From assembly GCA_009885795.1 (NCBI GenBank), contig VFKA01000050.1, positions 1 through 58,353 on the forward strand: a stretch of 58,353 nt of DNA, in the 5' to 3' direction. The notes below the pieces were generated by a model. That model was not told where the DNA came from and searched no databases. It was given only the letters and a program-made list of their open reading frames with translations. Below are positions 1 through 7,393 of the stretch, piece by piece. The DNA is from Rhodospirillales bacterium. GTDB taxonomy: Bacteria > Pseudomonadota > Alphaproteobacteria > Dongiales > Dongiaceae. How positions within the stretch are numbered: the first letter of the stretch is position 1; every line of letters starts with the position of its first letter. The translations under genes and the position numbers were made by a program.

Positions 1-14
1 CCCCCCCCCCCCCC
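1..14. other. C homopolymer at the window edge
   Basis: The window begins with fourteen C residues. A run of this length exactly at a sequence end is more likely an assembly or sequencing artefact than biology, and it makes the reading frame of the partial gene here unreliable. Confidence 0.5.
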
Positions 15-210
15 GACCCGCGCGTGGAAGGATAGTTTTCCTGGTCGAATCCTTGTTCGAAATGCTCGAATTCGGCGACCGAGGATGGTAGGGCCGGATC
101 GCGGAGTCGTATGACTTGAAGCGCCCGTCGAGCAAGGCGTCATCGGCGGCCGCAACGCCCGGCCATGACACCCCTAGCGCAAGGCCGAACGCGATCAATC
201 CGCGCCGCAT
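1..210 (-). CDS. Partial secreted protein, N-terminus only, runs off the window edge
   Basis: A minus-strand frame opens with ATG at 210 behind a GGGA-type ribosome binding site. Its first ~22 residues look like a Sec signal peptide: MRR, then a hydrophobic stretch GLIAFGLALGVSWPGVAAA with an A-x-A-like cleavage site, followed by DDALLDGRFK. After about residue 35 the composition becomes less protein-like and the frame ends in the C-homopolymer at the window start, so either a frameshift or a doubtful sequence end is possible. I cannot assign a family. The signal peptide is what supports a real gene. Confidence 0.35.
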   Translation of the reverse strand, partial: MRRGLIAFGLALGVSWPGVAAADDALLDGRFKSYDSAIRPYHPRSPNSSISNKDSTRKTILPRAGRGGGG

Positions 211-271
211 GGTCCCATCCGATCGTTCGGTTCATGGTCGCGCATCATGCTCGCCGGTCGGGGCCGGACGA

Positions 272-862
272 TCACCGCGGTCTGCGAAGCATCGGAAACA
301 TGGGCGGAGAATTACCCACGACGATCTCTCCGATGACCTCGAAACCGTGTCGCCGGTAGAGCGTCACGCTGGCGGGGCTGGTCGATTCGAGATAGGCGGG
401 CGTTCGGTCGCGGTCGCAGGCGGCAACGCCATGTTGCAATAGAGCCGAACCGAGTCCGCGCCGCTGATAGGCCGGATCGACCCCGATCAGCGGAAGATAC
501 CAGTGCGGCTCGGCCGGATGATACGCGGCCATTCTTTCGAACAATGCATAGAGCTCGCCCAGGCGAGACTGCTCGGTATGCTTCTCGAAAATCTTGCCTA
601 TCGCTTCGTCGTCGGTGTGGGCGCCGGGCGGAATCCAGAGCGCCGCTCCCATGAAGTCGCCGATCACGTGGGCGGTTTCGTTGTCCAGCCCAACTTGTCC
701 GCCGAAGGGACCGACGAATGGAATGAAGAGGCTGACATACCGGTTCGCGTCGGACCATGCCCAACGGGCGACGGGATCCGCTGCCATTGCCAGGGTGAGC
801 GTCGCGGCAAGGCGGTCCGCTTCATCGCGCCGGGCCGGCCTGATTTCGGGTTGTTCCGCCAT
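272..862 (-). CDS. GNAT family N-acetyltransferase
   Basis: A 196-residue acyl-CoA-dependent N-acetyltransferase. The C-terminal half carries the GNAT acetyl-CoA pyrophosphate loop, seen as LIGVDPAYQRRGLGSALLQ, followed by a terminal strand typical of the fold (TLYRRHGFEVIGEI). The start at 862 (MAEQPEIRP) is chosen because a GGGGGA ribosome binding site precedes it at good spacing; an in-frame upstream ATG lacks one. The substrate cannot be predicted. It stands alone, reading towards the window start, next to a palindromic repeat. Confidence 0.85.
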   Translation of the reverse strand: MAEQPEIRPARRDEADRLAATLTLAMAADPVARWAWSDANRYVSLFIPFVGPFGGQVGLDNETAHVIGDFMGAALWIPPGAHTDDEAIGKIFEKHTEQSRLGELYALFERMAAYHPAEPHWYLPLIGVDPAYQRRGLGSALLQHGVAACDRDRTPAYLESTSPASVTLYRRHGFEVIGEIVVGNSPPMFPMLRRPR

Positions 863-974
863 GCGTATCCCCCATGGGTTGCTTTCGCCGCGGGCAACGC
901 CGGCGACCAAGCCATCATATCGCAAATGAATAAAGGGAATAAAGGGGACGCAACCCTATACGACGAGCTACAAC

Positions 975-1005
975 CCCTCATGCCGAGCCTGTCGAAGCAT
1001 GAGGG
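975..1005. repeat. Palindromic dispersed repeat (CCCTCATGC...GCATGAGGG)
   Basis: Nine-base arms flank the core CGAGCCTGTCGAA. The same core sequence recurs at 19226-19304 and 20527-20600, so this is one member of a dispersed intergenic repeat family. Confidence 0.7.
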
Positions 1006-1059
1006 CTGCAGCCGCGAATCTGCTTCTTTGAAATTGAGTGATAGTAAATGCGCGGCGCG

Positions 1060-1383
1060 ATGCCCCGCCCCGCCATCCACCCCGGCGAGATTCTCGCCGA
1101 CGAGCTCGAGGCGCTCGGCATGACGCCGACCGATCTCGCCCGCCGGATCGACGTGTCCCCCAATCGCGTGACCCGGATCATCCGGGGACAGCGCGGCCTC
1201 ACCGGCGACACGGCGCTGCGCCTCGGCCACTGGTTCGGCACGTCCGCGCAATTCCGGCTCGATCTCCAGGCCGCCTACGATATCCGCGTCGCCGGCGCGA
1301 AGGCGGGGAAGGAGATCGCGTCGCTCCCGACCCGACGACCGACGCCAGCCCGTGGTCGCCCGAATACAAAGGCTCTTCCTTGA
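1060..1383 (+). CDS. higA: HigA-family (XRE) antitoxin, orphan
   Basis: A 107-residue protein starting MPRPAIHPGEIL, the classic HigA N-terminus, followed by an XRE helix-turn-helix (about residues 18-60, LARRIDVSPNRVTRIIRGQRG) and the family tail FRLDLQAAYDIRVA. HigA normally neutralises the mRNA interferase HigB and autorepresses the operon. No HigB-like frame lies in the short gap upstream, so it is an orphan or the toxin was lost. Two broken copies of its 3' end follow at 2090-2161 and 2442-2636. An earlier ATG at 1048 is possible; neither start has a clear Shine-Dalgarno sequence. Confidence 0.8.
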   Translation: MPRPAIHPGEILADELEALGMTPTDLARRIDVSPNRVTRIIRGQRGLTGDTALRLGHWFGTSAQFRLDLQAAYDIRVAGAKAGKEIASLPTRRPTPARGRPNTKALP

Positions 1384-1438
1384 CTATCGAGGCGCATAGA
1401 TATACATGTGGTTGAGCGTATATCTATGGAGGGGTTCC

Positions 1439-1669
1439 ATGCGGGTCGCCAAATGGGGTAACAGCCTCGCTGTCCGCCTTCCTGCCGCCGTGGTCGAGGC
1501 GCTGAAGCTGAAGGAAGGCGACGACATCGATATTCATGTCACCGACGCGCGCGAATTCGCGGTGTCGCGCAAGCCCGGCCGCCGGCAACTGCTGAAGCGT
1601 CTTCGTGCCTTCCGCGGCCGCCTTCCCGCCGACTTCAAGTTCGACCGGGAAGAGGCCAATGCCCGGTAG
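1439..1669 (+). CDS. vapB: AbrB/MazE-type antitoxin, VapB partner
   Basis: A 76-residue swapped-hairpin AbrB-type DNA-binding antitoxin: MRVAKWGNSLAVRLP at the N-terminus is the MazE/VapB signature, and the remainder is a charged toxin-binding tail (FKFDREEANAR). The start is fixed by GGAGGGG just upstream. Its stop codon overlaps the start of the PIN toxin by 11 bases, implying translational coupling. It is expected to neutralise the toxin and repress the shared promoter just upstream of 1439. Confidence 0.87.
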   Translation: MRVAKWGNSLAVRLPAAVVEALKLKEGDDIDIHVTDAREFAVSRKPGRRQLLKRLRAFRGRLPADFKFDREEANAR

Positions 1670-2057
1670 CTTCTTCGACACCAACGTCCTCGTGTATCTC
1701 GCGTCCGGCGAACCCGCGAAGGCGGAACGGGCGGAAAGCATCGTCGCCGGCGGCGGTACGATCAGCGTGCAGGTTCTGAACGAGACCGCGAATGTCGCCC
1801 GCCGCAAGATGCGCCTGTCATGGGAGGAAACGCATGCGTTCCTGTCCATGATTCGCGGCCTGCTGCCGGTCGAACCCGTCACCATCGAGACCCATGAAAC
1901 CGGGCTCGGCCTCGCCGAGCGTTACGGTCTTTCGACCTTTGACGCGATGATCGCCGCCTCGGCGCTGCTGGCCGATTGCGACACGCTCTGGACGGAGGAT
2001 ATGCAGGACGAATTATTGATTGACGGCCGGTTGCGCATCGCCAACCCGTTTCGATAG
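1659..2057 (+). CDS. vapC: PIN-domain toxin, VapC family
   Basis: A 132-residue PIN-domain ribonuclease. Acidic metal-binding residues are visible in order: FFDTNVLVY (N-terminal Asp), an ETANVA/E region (central Glu), STFDAMIAASALLADCDTLWTEDMQ (C-terminal Asp cluster). VapC toxins cleave tRNA or rRNA. The ATG at 1659 lies inside the antitoxin gene. All expected catalytic acidic positions are present and the length is normal, so the pair looks functional, unlike the antitoxin debris just downstream. Confidence 0.88.
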   Translation: MPGSFFDTNVLVYLASGEPAKAERAESIVAGGGTISVQVLNETANVARRKMRLSWEETHAFLSMIRGLLPVEPVTIETHETGLGLAERYGLSTFDAMIAASALLADCDTLWTEDMQDELLIDGRLRIANPFR

Positions 2058-2089
2058 CGGGGACGCAACCATATAGAAGGAGCAACGCC

Positions 2090-2161
2090 ATGGCACGTCC
2101 GGCCCGGTTCCGGCTCAATCTCCAGGCAGCGCACGATATCCCCGCAAAGGGGTGGAAGTAA
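2090..2161 (+). pseudogene. Truncated HigA tail remnant (23 codons)
   Basis: An ATG with a good ribosome binding site (GAAGGAG) opens a 23-residue frame, MARPARFRLNLQAAHDIPAKG and a few more, which matches the FRLDLQAAYDIRVAG tail of the intact HigA at 1060-1383. The DNA-binding domain is missing and the frame stops early. It is a remnant of a duplicated antitoxin gene and is unlikely to be functional. Confidence 0.6.
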
Positions 2162-2227
2162 GCGATGGAGACGGCAACATGTAGCCACCTCCCCCTCGAT
2201 GGGGGAGGTCGGCGCGTCCTTCGTCCC

Positions 2228-2290
2228 GCTGACCTCATGGTGAGGAGCGCCCGTCCTTCGTCCGGCTGACCTCATGGTGAGGAGCGCCCG
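2228..2290. repeat. Direct repeat, 26-base copies
   Basis: GCTGACCTCATGGTGAGGAG plus CGCCCG occurs at 2228-2253 and again at 2265-2290, a 37-base period. It contains the CTCATGGTGAG core shared with the dispersed repeat at 53985-54087. Confidence 0.8.
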
Positions 2291-2294
2291 AAGG

Positions 2295-2374
2295 GCGCGT
2301 CTCGAACCAGAGGTCAGCCGCTCAGGATAAGGGGGCGCGTCTCGAACCAGAGGTCAGCCGCTCAGGATAAGGGG
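2295..2374. repeat. Perfect 40-base tandem duplication
   Basis: Two head-to-tail identical 40-base units (2295-2334 and 2335-2374) beginning GCGCGTCTCGAACCAGAGGT and ending with a G run. They look like a recent duplication of one arm of the dispersed palindromic repeat. Confidence 0.85.
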
Positions 2375-2441
2375 GGCCGGGTGGGGGTGAGTCAGGGATG
2401 TTGTGTTATGGCAAAAAAATCGATTCGGGAATTCAGGCGTC

Positions 2442-2636
2442 ATGAGCAAACAGTCCAGGCGATGCAAGAGCGAAGCTCTGGCGGCGGTACACGAAACCGC
2501 GCAGTTCTGGCTCGACCTCCAGGCCGCGCGCGATATTCGCGTCGCCGCCTCGAGGGCGGGCCGGGAAATCGCGTCGCTCCCGACGAGACGACCCGCGCCG
2601 GCCGCCGAACGCCCGAAGCGACGCGCATCGCGGTGA
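2442..2636 (+). pseudogene. Chimeric antitoxin remnant
   Basis: A 64-codon frame whose first ~20 residues (MSKQSRRCKSEALAAVHETA) resemble the N-terminus of YiaG/HigA2-type HTH antitoxins (COG2944), while the rest (FWLDLQAARDIRVAASRAG and on to EIASLPTRRP) is the tail of the HigA family of 1060-1383. Both DNA-binding domains are missing. It looks like a deletion joined the head of one antitoxin gene to the tail of another. Translation is possible but function is unlikely. Confidence 0.5.
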
Positions 2637-2676
2637 TGGCCGGAAGGTCCGAACGAACTTTGGGCAACCAAGAAAT

Positions 2677-3852
2677 ATGAACGCGCCCGATGAAGCACCG
2701 AGCGAAGTCGTTTCCGTTCCCGATCGGCGGTGGTTGGGCCTGGCGGGGGCGATCGCGAGCGCGTCGATTGTCGGTATCATTCTGAGCGGCGTGTCGCCGC
2801 TGCTGTCGCTGAACCTGGAACGCCAAGGGGTGAATTCGGCCTGGATCGGGCTGATGGGGGCGACGCCATCCGTGGCCGTTGTGTCCATCAGCGCATTGAT
2901 CCCCTTGATCATCCGGCGCATCGGGGCCGCCCCCAGCCTCTACGCCGGCAGCGGGCTTGCCCTGGCCATGTTGTTGCTGTTCCCGGTCATTACCCAAATT
3001 CCCGCGTGGTTCGTACTGCGCTTCGTCACGGGCTTGGGGCTGGGCCTCGCGTTGGTGGTGAGCGAAACCTGGATCAATGCCCTGGCGCTCCCGGAAAAGC
3101 GCGGTTCCGTGATGGGACTCTATGTGACTTTCTTTTCCGCCGGACTCGCGACCGGGCCGCTCCTGATCGGCATCACCGGCAGCGAGGGCGCGCTTCCATT
3201 CCTGGTCATCGCCGCCGTCATGGCGATCTCGATACTGCCGATTCCGCTGGCAAGTCGAAGCGGCGCCCCCGCCTTGCGCGACCATGCGCCGATCCCGTTG
3301 CGCCAGGCCTTTCGTCAGGCGCCGGTCGTCATGGCGGCGAGTCTGCTGAATGGGGCGATCTGGCTCACCGCCATGGCGCTGCTGCCGGTCTATGGCGTGC
3401 GTTCGGGCTTGGCCGAGACCCAGGCGCTGTTCCTGCTGACGGCCTATGTCATCGGCAATGTCGGATTCCAGTATCCCATCGGCCGACTGCTCGACCGGTG
3501 GAGCGCGCCGCTGATTCTGGCCAGTTGCGGCGTTGTCCAGGTATTGGGCGCGCTGGCGATACCCTTCATCGTGGACAAGGGCGCCTTGGCCTGGGTGATT
3601 CTTCTTATCTGGGGCGGATTCCTGGGCGGGGCATTCACCGCCTCCATGACGATGCTGGGCCGAGAATTCAAGACCGAGCAGCTTTCGGGCGCTAATTCGG
3701 CCTTCAGTCTGGCCCTGGAGGTCGGCGGGCTCGTGGGCCCGTTATTGGCCGGCCTCGCCATGCGGATTTGGGACCCCCATGGGATGCTGGTCGTGATCGT
3801 CGCGGCCGGGGCGGGCTTGGCCTGGATTGCGCTGCGCTCCCCTCGGCGCTAG
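2677..3852 (+). CDS. MFS transporter
   Basis: A 391-residue major facilitator superfamily protein in the inner membrane, with about twelve hydrophobic segments split into two halves by a basic loop near residues 190-205 ([15 protein letters not shown]). The motif-like loop [22 protein letters not shown] between early helices is typical of the YcaD-like branch. The substrate is unknown; drug or metabolite efflux is likely. It stands alone and ends in a 4-base tail-to-tail overlap with the convergent XRE gene. Confidence 0.85.
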   Translation: MNAPDEAPSEVVSVPDRRWLGLAGAIASASIVGIILSGVSPLLSLNLERQGVNSAWIGLMGATPSVAVVSISALIPLIIRRIGAAPSLYAGSGLALAMLLLFPVITQIPAWFVLRFVTGLGLGLALVVSETWINALALPEKRGSVMGLYVTFFSAGLATGPLLIGITGSEGALPFLVIAAVMAISILPIPLASRSGAPALRDHAPIPLRQAFRQAPVVMAASLLNGAIWLTAMALLPVYGVRSGLAETQALFLLTAYVIGNVGFQYPIGRLLDRWSAPLILASCGVVQVLGALAIPFIVDKGALAWVILLIWGGFLGGAFTASMTMLGREFKTEQLSGANSAFSLALEVGGLVGPLLAGLAMRIWDPHGMLVVIVAAGAGLAWIALRSPRR

Positions 3853-4151
3853 CGCTCCGATGCCACCGGTTGCGGTACGGGCTTGACCTTGATCCGGGCC
3901 GCTTTCTTCATGGCCCGCGCCAAGTCGTAGTCCGCCTGCATCCCTAGCCATACCTCCGCGCCGCCGCCGAAGGCCTTGGAAAGCCGGATCGCCATTTCAA
4001 AGCTAATTCCGTTCTTGCCGTTCACAAGGTTGCTGAGCGTCAGGCGGGTGACGCCCAGGGCCTCGGCTCCCTTGGTGATATTGAGGCCCGAAGGCCCGAG
4101 ACAGTCTTTCAGGACATGCTCGCCGGGATGGGGCGGGTTCTTCATGCGCAT
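3849..4151 (-). CDS. HigA-family XRE antitoxin or regulator, orphan
   Basis: A 100-residue HigA-type protein: [16 protein letters not shown] lead, XRE helix-turn-helix about residues 25-62 ([24 protein letters not shown]), and the [13 protein letters not shown] tail. The ATG at 4151 has a perfect AGGAGG seven bases upstream. No HigB-like toxin is present on either side. A perfect 12-base inverted repeat at 4176-4215 lies directly upstream, consistent with autorepression. It is only distantly similar to the HigA at 1060-1383. Confidence 0.85.
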   Translation of the reverse strand: MRMKNPPHPGEHVLKDCLGPSGLNITKGAEALGVTRLTLSNLVNGKNGISFEMAIRLSKAFGGGAEVWLGMQADYDLARAMKKAARIKVKPVPQPVASER

Positions 4152-4175
4152 TGTCTTTCCTCCTAGTGGTCCGAT

Positions 4176-4215
4176 CCTAACAGACAGTACCCTTTTAAGA
4201 GTGCTGTCTGTTAGG
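4176..4215 (-). promoter_or_regulatory. Perfect inverted repeat, likely operator of the XRE gene
   Basis: CCTAACAGACAG (4176-4187) and its exact complement CTGTCTGTTAGG (4204-4215) flank a 16-base AT-rich centre, 25 bases before the XRE start codon. Size and position suit a dimeric XRE repressor controlling its own promoter. Confidence 0.7.
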
Positions 4216-4310
4216 TGAATCGGCCCACATTCCTATGAATACTTATGATAGTCGATCAAGTCCACGTTCGCCGCGTGCTCTCCCTCGCAAATGGCTGATG
4301 CGAAATCGCA

Positions 4311-4402
4311 AACCGCAGTGCCCTCAATGGCCGTTGCGATCCGATCGGATGATTGCCGCCGCCTCATCGGGTGCCCGCGGTCCAAGCCGCTCGACATGCA
4401 CA
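4311..4402 (-). pseudogene. Degenerate copy of the 37-residue small ORF
   Basis: Read on the minus strand this stretch encodes HVERLGPRAPDEAAAIIRSD, closely matching VERLGLWTPNEAVAIIRSDR of the small frame at 5237-5350, but without a clear start. The two copies bracket the DUF2971 gene, suggesting duplication or insertion into an ancestral copy. Confidence 0.5.
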
Positions 4403-5053
4403 TCATTTCCAGAGTTCCCCTGACCTCTGCCTGACGACCCGGAAGGTTTGGAAGGCCCGCCGCGCCTTGATGACTTCGACGTGGCGAGCCATATCGCCAA
4501 GCGCTTCAGCCAATTCGGCCCGAGATATCGTGGATTTGCAACCGACGATAACCTCTCTGAGCGCGAGTTGTTTGCAAAAGCCAAAGAAATACAGGCCATT
4601 CTTGTCTTTCTCTTCCAACGTCGCAAAAAGCCGGTGCTCGTTTTCATAACGCCAATGGCTGAATTTGGTGGTGAGCATTTGGCGCATTTGCTCTTCAGCG
4701 ACGTCGCCACCGGCTTCAATAGCGGCCATATCCGGCTTCAGGCGCTTGGCCGTGTAGGTCACCGGCATGAGTTCAGCCGTCACGTCGAAGCCCAGGCAAA
4801 GCCCACGGTGACCGTCGGCGTAATGGCTCCATTGAACTGGGTTTCTCCAATGACCGCTGAAGCATAGAAGTCCTTGGGATTGCGCGAGTTCGTCCTTGGT
4901 TTCTACGAATTTTTGCCGCAGCTTCGGATCGTTGGAAGCGAATCCCAACAGTTCGAATGGATCGTTCAACTCATTAATAATGGCGACTTTCAGCCGCCTT
5001 TGCCCCAGGGCCGCCAAGCCGTATTTGCGATTGATGAAGCGATAGACGCGCAT
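4403..5053 (-). CDS. DUF2971 domain protein
   Basis: A 216-residue protein matching the DUF2971 family: an N-terminal RFINRKYGLAALGQRRLKVAIINELNDPFEL block, the central CFSGHWRNPVQWSHYADGHRGLCLGFD motif and the ending YENEHRLFA. The biochemical function of the family is not established. The start at 5053 is preferred because GGAG precedes it at suitable spacing; ATG at 5071 is an alternative. It is flanked by two copies of a short conserved peptide-coding segment and neighbours a TIR-like gene in relatively AT-rich DNA, a context compatible with a defence or accessory islet (inference). Confidence 0.8.
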   Translation of the reverse strand: MRVYRFINRKYGLAALGQRRLKVAIINELNDPFELLGFASNDPKLRQKFVETKDELAQSQGLLCFSGHWRNPVQWSHYADGHRGLCLGFDVTAELMPVTYTAKRLKPDMAAIEAGGDVAEEQMRQMLTTKFSHWRYENEHRLFATLEEKDKNGLYFFGFCKQLALREVIVGCKSTISRAELAEALGDMARHVEVIKARRAFQTFRVVRQRSGELWK

Positions 5054-5236
5054 TCCCACTCCGAGTTCCATATGCCTTGAGGATGCAAGCGCACGATCTT
5101 GAGTCAGTCGGAGCCGAATCACTTGCGGTCAAGGCGAAAAAGGTCGATTGTGAATAAGCTCGTTATTTTGGCCGCCCGGACCGAGGGCCGCAGGCGGTGC
5201 CGTCAACCGCATGCGAACTTGCGAACTCCAAAGGCC

Positions 5237-5350
5237 CTACCGAGCCTCGCGATCCGATCGTATGATCGCAACCGCCTCATTGGGCGTCCACAAGCCAAGC
5301 CGCTCGACTTCCACGCGCACTTCCTTCGCCGTCAGCCTGTTAAGGATCAT
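5237..5350 (-). CDS. Small conserved-looking ORF, 37 residues
   Basis: ATG at 5350 follows an AAAGGTG ribosome binding site and opens a 37-residue frame, MILNRLTAKEVRVEVERLGL then WTPNEAVAIIRSDREAR. The segment from VERLG to IIRSDR is repeated with drift at 4311-4402, and the differences between copies keep the frame and the residue character, which argues for past coding. I do not recognise the family. Confidence 0.4.
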   Translation of the reverse strand: MILNRLTAKEVRVEVERLGLWTPNEAVAIIRSDREAR

Positions 5351-5402
5351 ATTCAACACCTTTCAGATTGCCGCTTGCAAGTCGGCGGTGCGTTTCAGCA
5401 CT

Positions 5403-6194
5403 CTAATGGGGGACGTTATCGCTGCGATCTGAAGTTTCAGACCACTTGGCCATCGCTCTGACTAGAGCAAACTTCCACGTCGGGTGTAACGAAAGTTCAT
5501 GACCCGAGTGGATGTTTGGGATCAGATTCACAAGGCCGGTATTGACAAATTCGATCTTTGCTTTGCGCAACGCTTCACTCGCTTCATTCTTGTCAACACT
5601 ATAAACGCGTTTCATCGCACTACGCACCACAGCCTCCTTGACGTTAAGACCTCCCTCCCCAATAAGACAAGCTACGACCTCGCGCGTTAGGTCAGAGAGC
5701 TGCGCCCACTTTTGCTGGAATGCCTCATCGGAGACACTATCGAATCGATTCTCAGCTAACCACGCTTTGATTATAGGAATAACATCCTCAACGAGGATAG
5801 ACGGATAAGGGTTTACGATCAAGGATGTCATCGCCCCTTCGAGCTTGACCTCGGGATCTACGAAAACGAGGACCGGAATTGGTTTCCCCTCGAAGAATTG
5901 GCGATACGCCAGAATCGCTAGTTCTTGATTGATCCACACAGATGAGCGGTGGCCCCACTCCTGGCCCCCAGGATCAATGACCCTCCCACGATCGTGCATT
6001 ATAATGACCGCTCCGGCACATCGATAGAGCGCGTCGAAGATATTGCGCCCGAGCGCGTCCAAGTCATGCACGGTTTCAGCGAAGTAGGCCTCGAGACTTG
6101 GTGAGGCATCGATCATAGTCTTCACATGAACGCCTACGGTTTTCTCTTGTTCCGTTGCCTGACCGCAGCTTACAAATATGAGATTCTTTTCCAT
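5403..6194 (-). CDS. TIR-like domain protein, candidate NAD-cleaving defence effector
   Basis: A 263-residue protein. The N-terminal ~130 residues resemble predicted TIR-like nucleotide-binding proteins: a first strand IFVSCGQ, a second-helix block DLDALGRNIFDAL, strand GAVIIMHDRG, then SSVWINQEL (W87, E91), which matches the TIR S-x-W-x3-E catalytic-Glu pattern, and a strand IPVLVFVDP. The C-terminal half is helical (FQQKWAQLSDLTREVVACL). Bacterial TIR proteins of this kind often hydrolyse NAD+ in anti-phage systems; no dedicated partner gene is visible, so that role is inferred. The start at 6194 (MEKN) begins just before the first strand; the Shine-Dalgarno is weak. Confidence 0.65.
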   Translation of the reverse strand: MEKNLIFVSCGQATEQEKTVGVHVKTMIDASPSLEAYFAETVHDLDALGRNIFDALYRCAGAVIIMHDRGRVIDPGGQEWGHRSSVWINQELAILAYRQFFEGKPIPVLVFVDPEVKLEGAMTSLIVNPYPSILVEDVIPIIKAWLAENRFDSVSDEAFQQKWAQLSDLTREVVACLIGEGGLNVKEAVVRSAMKRVYSVDKNEASEALRKAKIEFVNTGLVNLIPNIHSGHELSLHPTWKFALVRAMAKWSETSDRSDNVPH

Positions 6195-6494
6195 GTGACT
6201 TGAGGCAAATCGTCCAAACTTCTCCGCATCGGTTGTAGCGAAACGCCGGCAGCTCCACGCGGTTGCCCTACCCAACAGGATCGCCGTCGCAAATGCGTCA
6301 CGTCTCGGCTAATTGGCGCGCTACGCACAGTTTACAATACGATTCATAGCATACCGTTGCCACCAACGTCCGCAATTGCCTAAACACGGAAATTCCTTTA
6401 GCGAAGGCGGTATCCTCAATCGGGCAAGCTTGACTTGTTGACGCAACTAGCGTATCTTTGCGTCAAACCTTTCCCCCACTGAAAGCCCCGCCCC
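6195..6494. other. Intergenic region between divergent TIR-like and HGG/STG genes
   Basis: About 300 bases without a gene. The left half is AT-rich; the right half contains a perfect dyad (6438-6466) and a C-rich leader ahead of the next gene. I see no RNA gene. Confidence 0.5.
6438..6466 (+). promoter_or_regulatory. Perfect 9-base dyad overlapping a -35-like box
   Basis: TTGACGCAA (6438-6446) and TTGCGTCAA (6458-6466) are perfect inverted arms around an 11-base centre. The left arm contains a TTGAC box. It sits about 30 bases before the HGG/STG gene, so it may be an operator or a promoter-associated dyad; there is no T-run, so a terminator is unlikely. Confidence 0.45.
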
Positions 6495-7382
6495 ATGTCC
6501 AAGCCGACGCCCACCCCCTCCCCCGCCTCTCCCCGCGCCGCCGCCGAATCCGCCGCCCGCGACCTCGCCGCCGAGGCCCACGTCCCCGATCTTGCCCTCG
6601 CCGCCGCTTCCACCGGCGATGAATCCCTCTCCCTCGACACCCTCCTCGCCCACCAGCTCGCCGCCGGCCACCGCCTGACGATGCGGCTTGCCGCCAAGGC
6701 CGATGGCTGCCTCGACCAGGCCGCGCCGCCCACCGAGGCCGACACAAGCGACGGCGTCTCCACGCGTTCGGCCGCCGAGGCGGTACGTTTCTCCTACGGC
6801 GCCGCGCGGATGATGGAACGCTTCCGCCTCGGCGCGCTCGCCCTCCACAAGATGCGCGCCCCCGGTTCCGGCGGCGGCGTCAAAACCGTCCGCCTCGTCT
6901 GGGGCGGGCCTCCGCTCGGCGCCGGCGGCCACCGGATCGAACCCGATGCGGCGCCCGCCCCCGCCCCCACTTCGCCGCCCGCCAACCGCGGCCGCCTGCG
7001 CAACGGCAACCGCTCGGGCGACTTCGCGAAGGCCCCGCGCTGCGGCGCCCGCACCCGAAGCGGCGGCGCCTGCCGCCAGCCCGCCATGCCGAACGGCCGC
7101 TGCCGCCTCCATGGCGGCCTGAGCACCGGCCCGCGCACAACCGAAGGCCGCCTGCGCTGCCAACGCCCGCACCTCCGCCACGGCTTCCGCTCGGCGGAAA
7201 TCCTCGGCCTTCGCCGCGAGTCCGCGCTCTGCCACCGCCGCCTCGGCCTCTTGCTCGCCCAATTCCCCGCTTGGCATGGGGTCCGACGCTCGGACTCGAA
7301 GATCGCCGCCGTTGGACGCCCCCTTCGCGGCCATGCTAGCTTGGCAACCTCATCCGCCAGCCCCTCCCACGCGTCCCACTGA
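6495..7382 (+). CDS. HGG/STG-motif protein
   Basis: A 295-residue protein of Ala/Pro/Arg-biased composition. The recognisable part, about residues 178-225, is the Cys-rich CGARTRSGGACRQPAMPNGRCRLHGGLSTGPRT block: two Cys pairs, a His and the invariant HGG-x-STG-P-x-T element that defines a small family common in alphaproteobacterial genomes and prophages. A metal-binding role is suggested by the Cys/His spacing; the function is unknown. The N-terminal part (residues 1-160) has no family I recognise. The next gene starts 11 bases downstream. Confidence 0.65.
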   Translation: MSKPTPTPSPASPRAAAESAARDLAAEAHVPDLALAAASTGDESLSLDTLLAHQLAAGHRLTMRLAAKADGCLDQAAPPTEADTSDGVSTRSAAEAVRFSYGAARMMERFRLGALALHKMRAPGSGGGVKTVRLVWGGPPLGAGGHRIEPDAAPAPAPTSPPANRGRLRNGNRSGDFAKAPRCGARTRSGGACRQPAMPNGRCRLHGGLSTGPRTTEGRLRCQRPHLRHGFRSAEILGLRRESALCHRRLGLLLAQFPAWHGVRRSDSKIAAVGRPLRGHASLATSSASPSHASH

Positions 7383-7393
7383 GGAAGCCCCGC

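Larger units (their letters stand above)
2162..2441. other. Gene-free stretch with tandem repeats
   Basis: No convincing gene lies here. The stretch holds two nested direct repeats (listed separately) of a dispersed element with GCTCAGGATAAGG and CTCATGGTGAGGAGC cores, between two broken antitoxin remnants. Confidence 0.6.

Noticed and set aside
926-1059. A higB toxin gene before higA
   Set aside because: The gap is too short and holds the palindromic repeat; no RelE-fold frame is visible.
2162-2441. A CRISPR array
   Set aside because: There are only two copies of each repeat, directly abutting or with an 11-base spacer, and no cas genes.
4216-4402. A higB toxin gene before the second XRE gene
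   Set aside because: Minus-strand frames here show no RelE/HigB motifs; the segment carries the degenerate peptide repeat instead.
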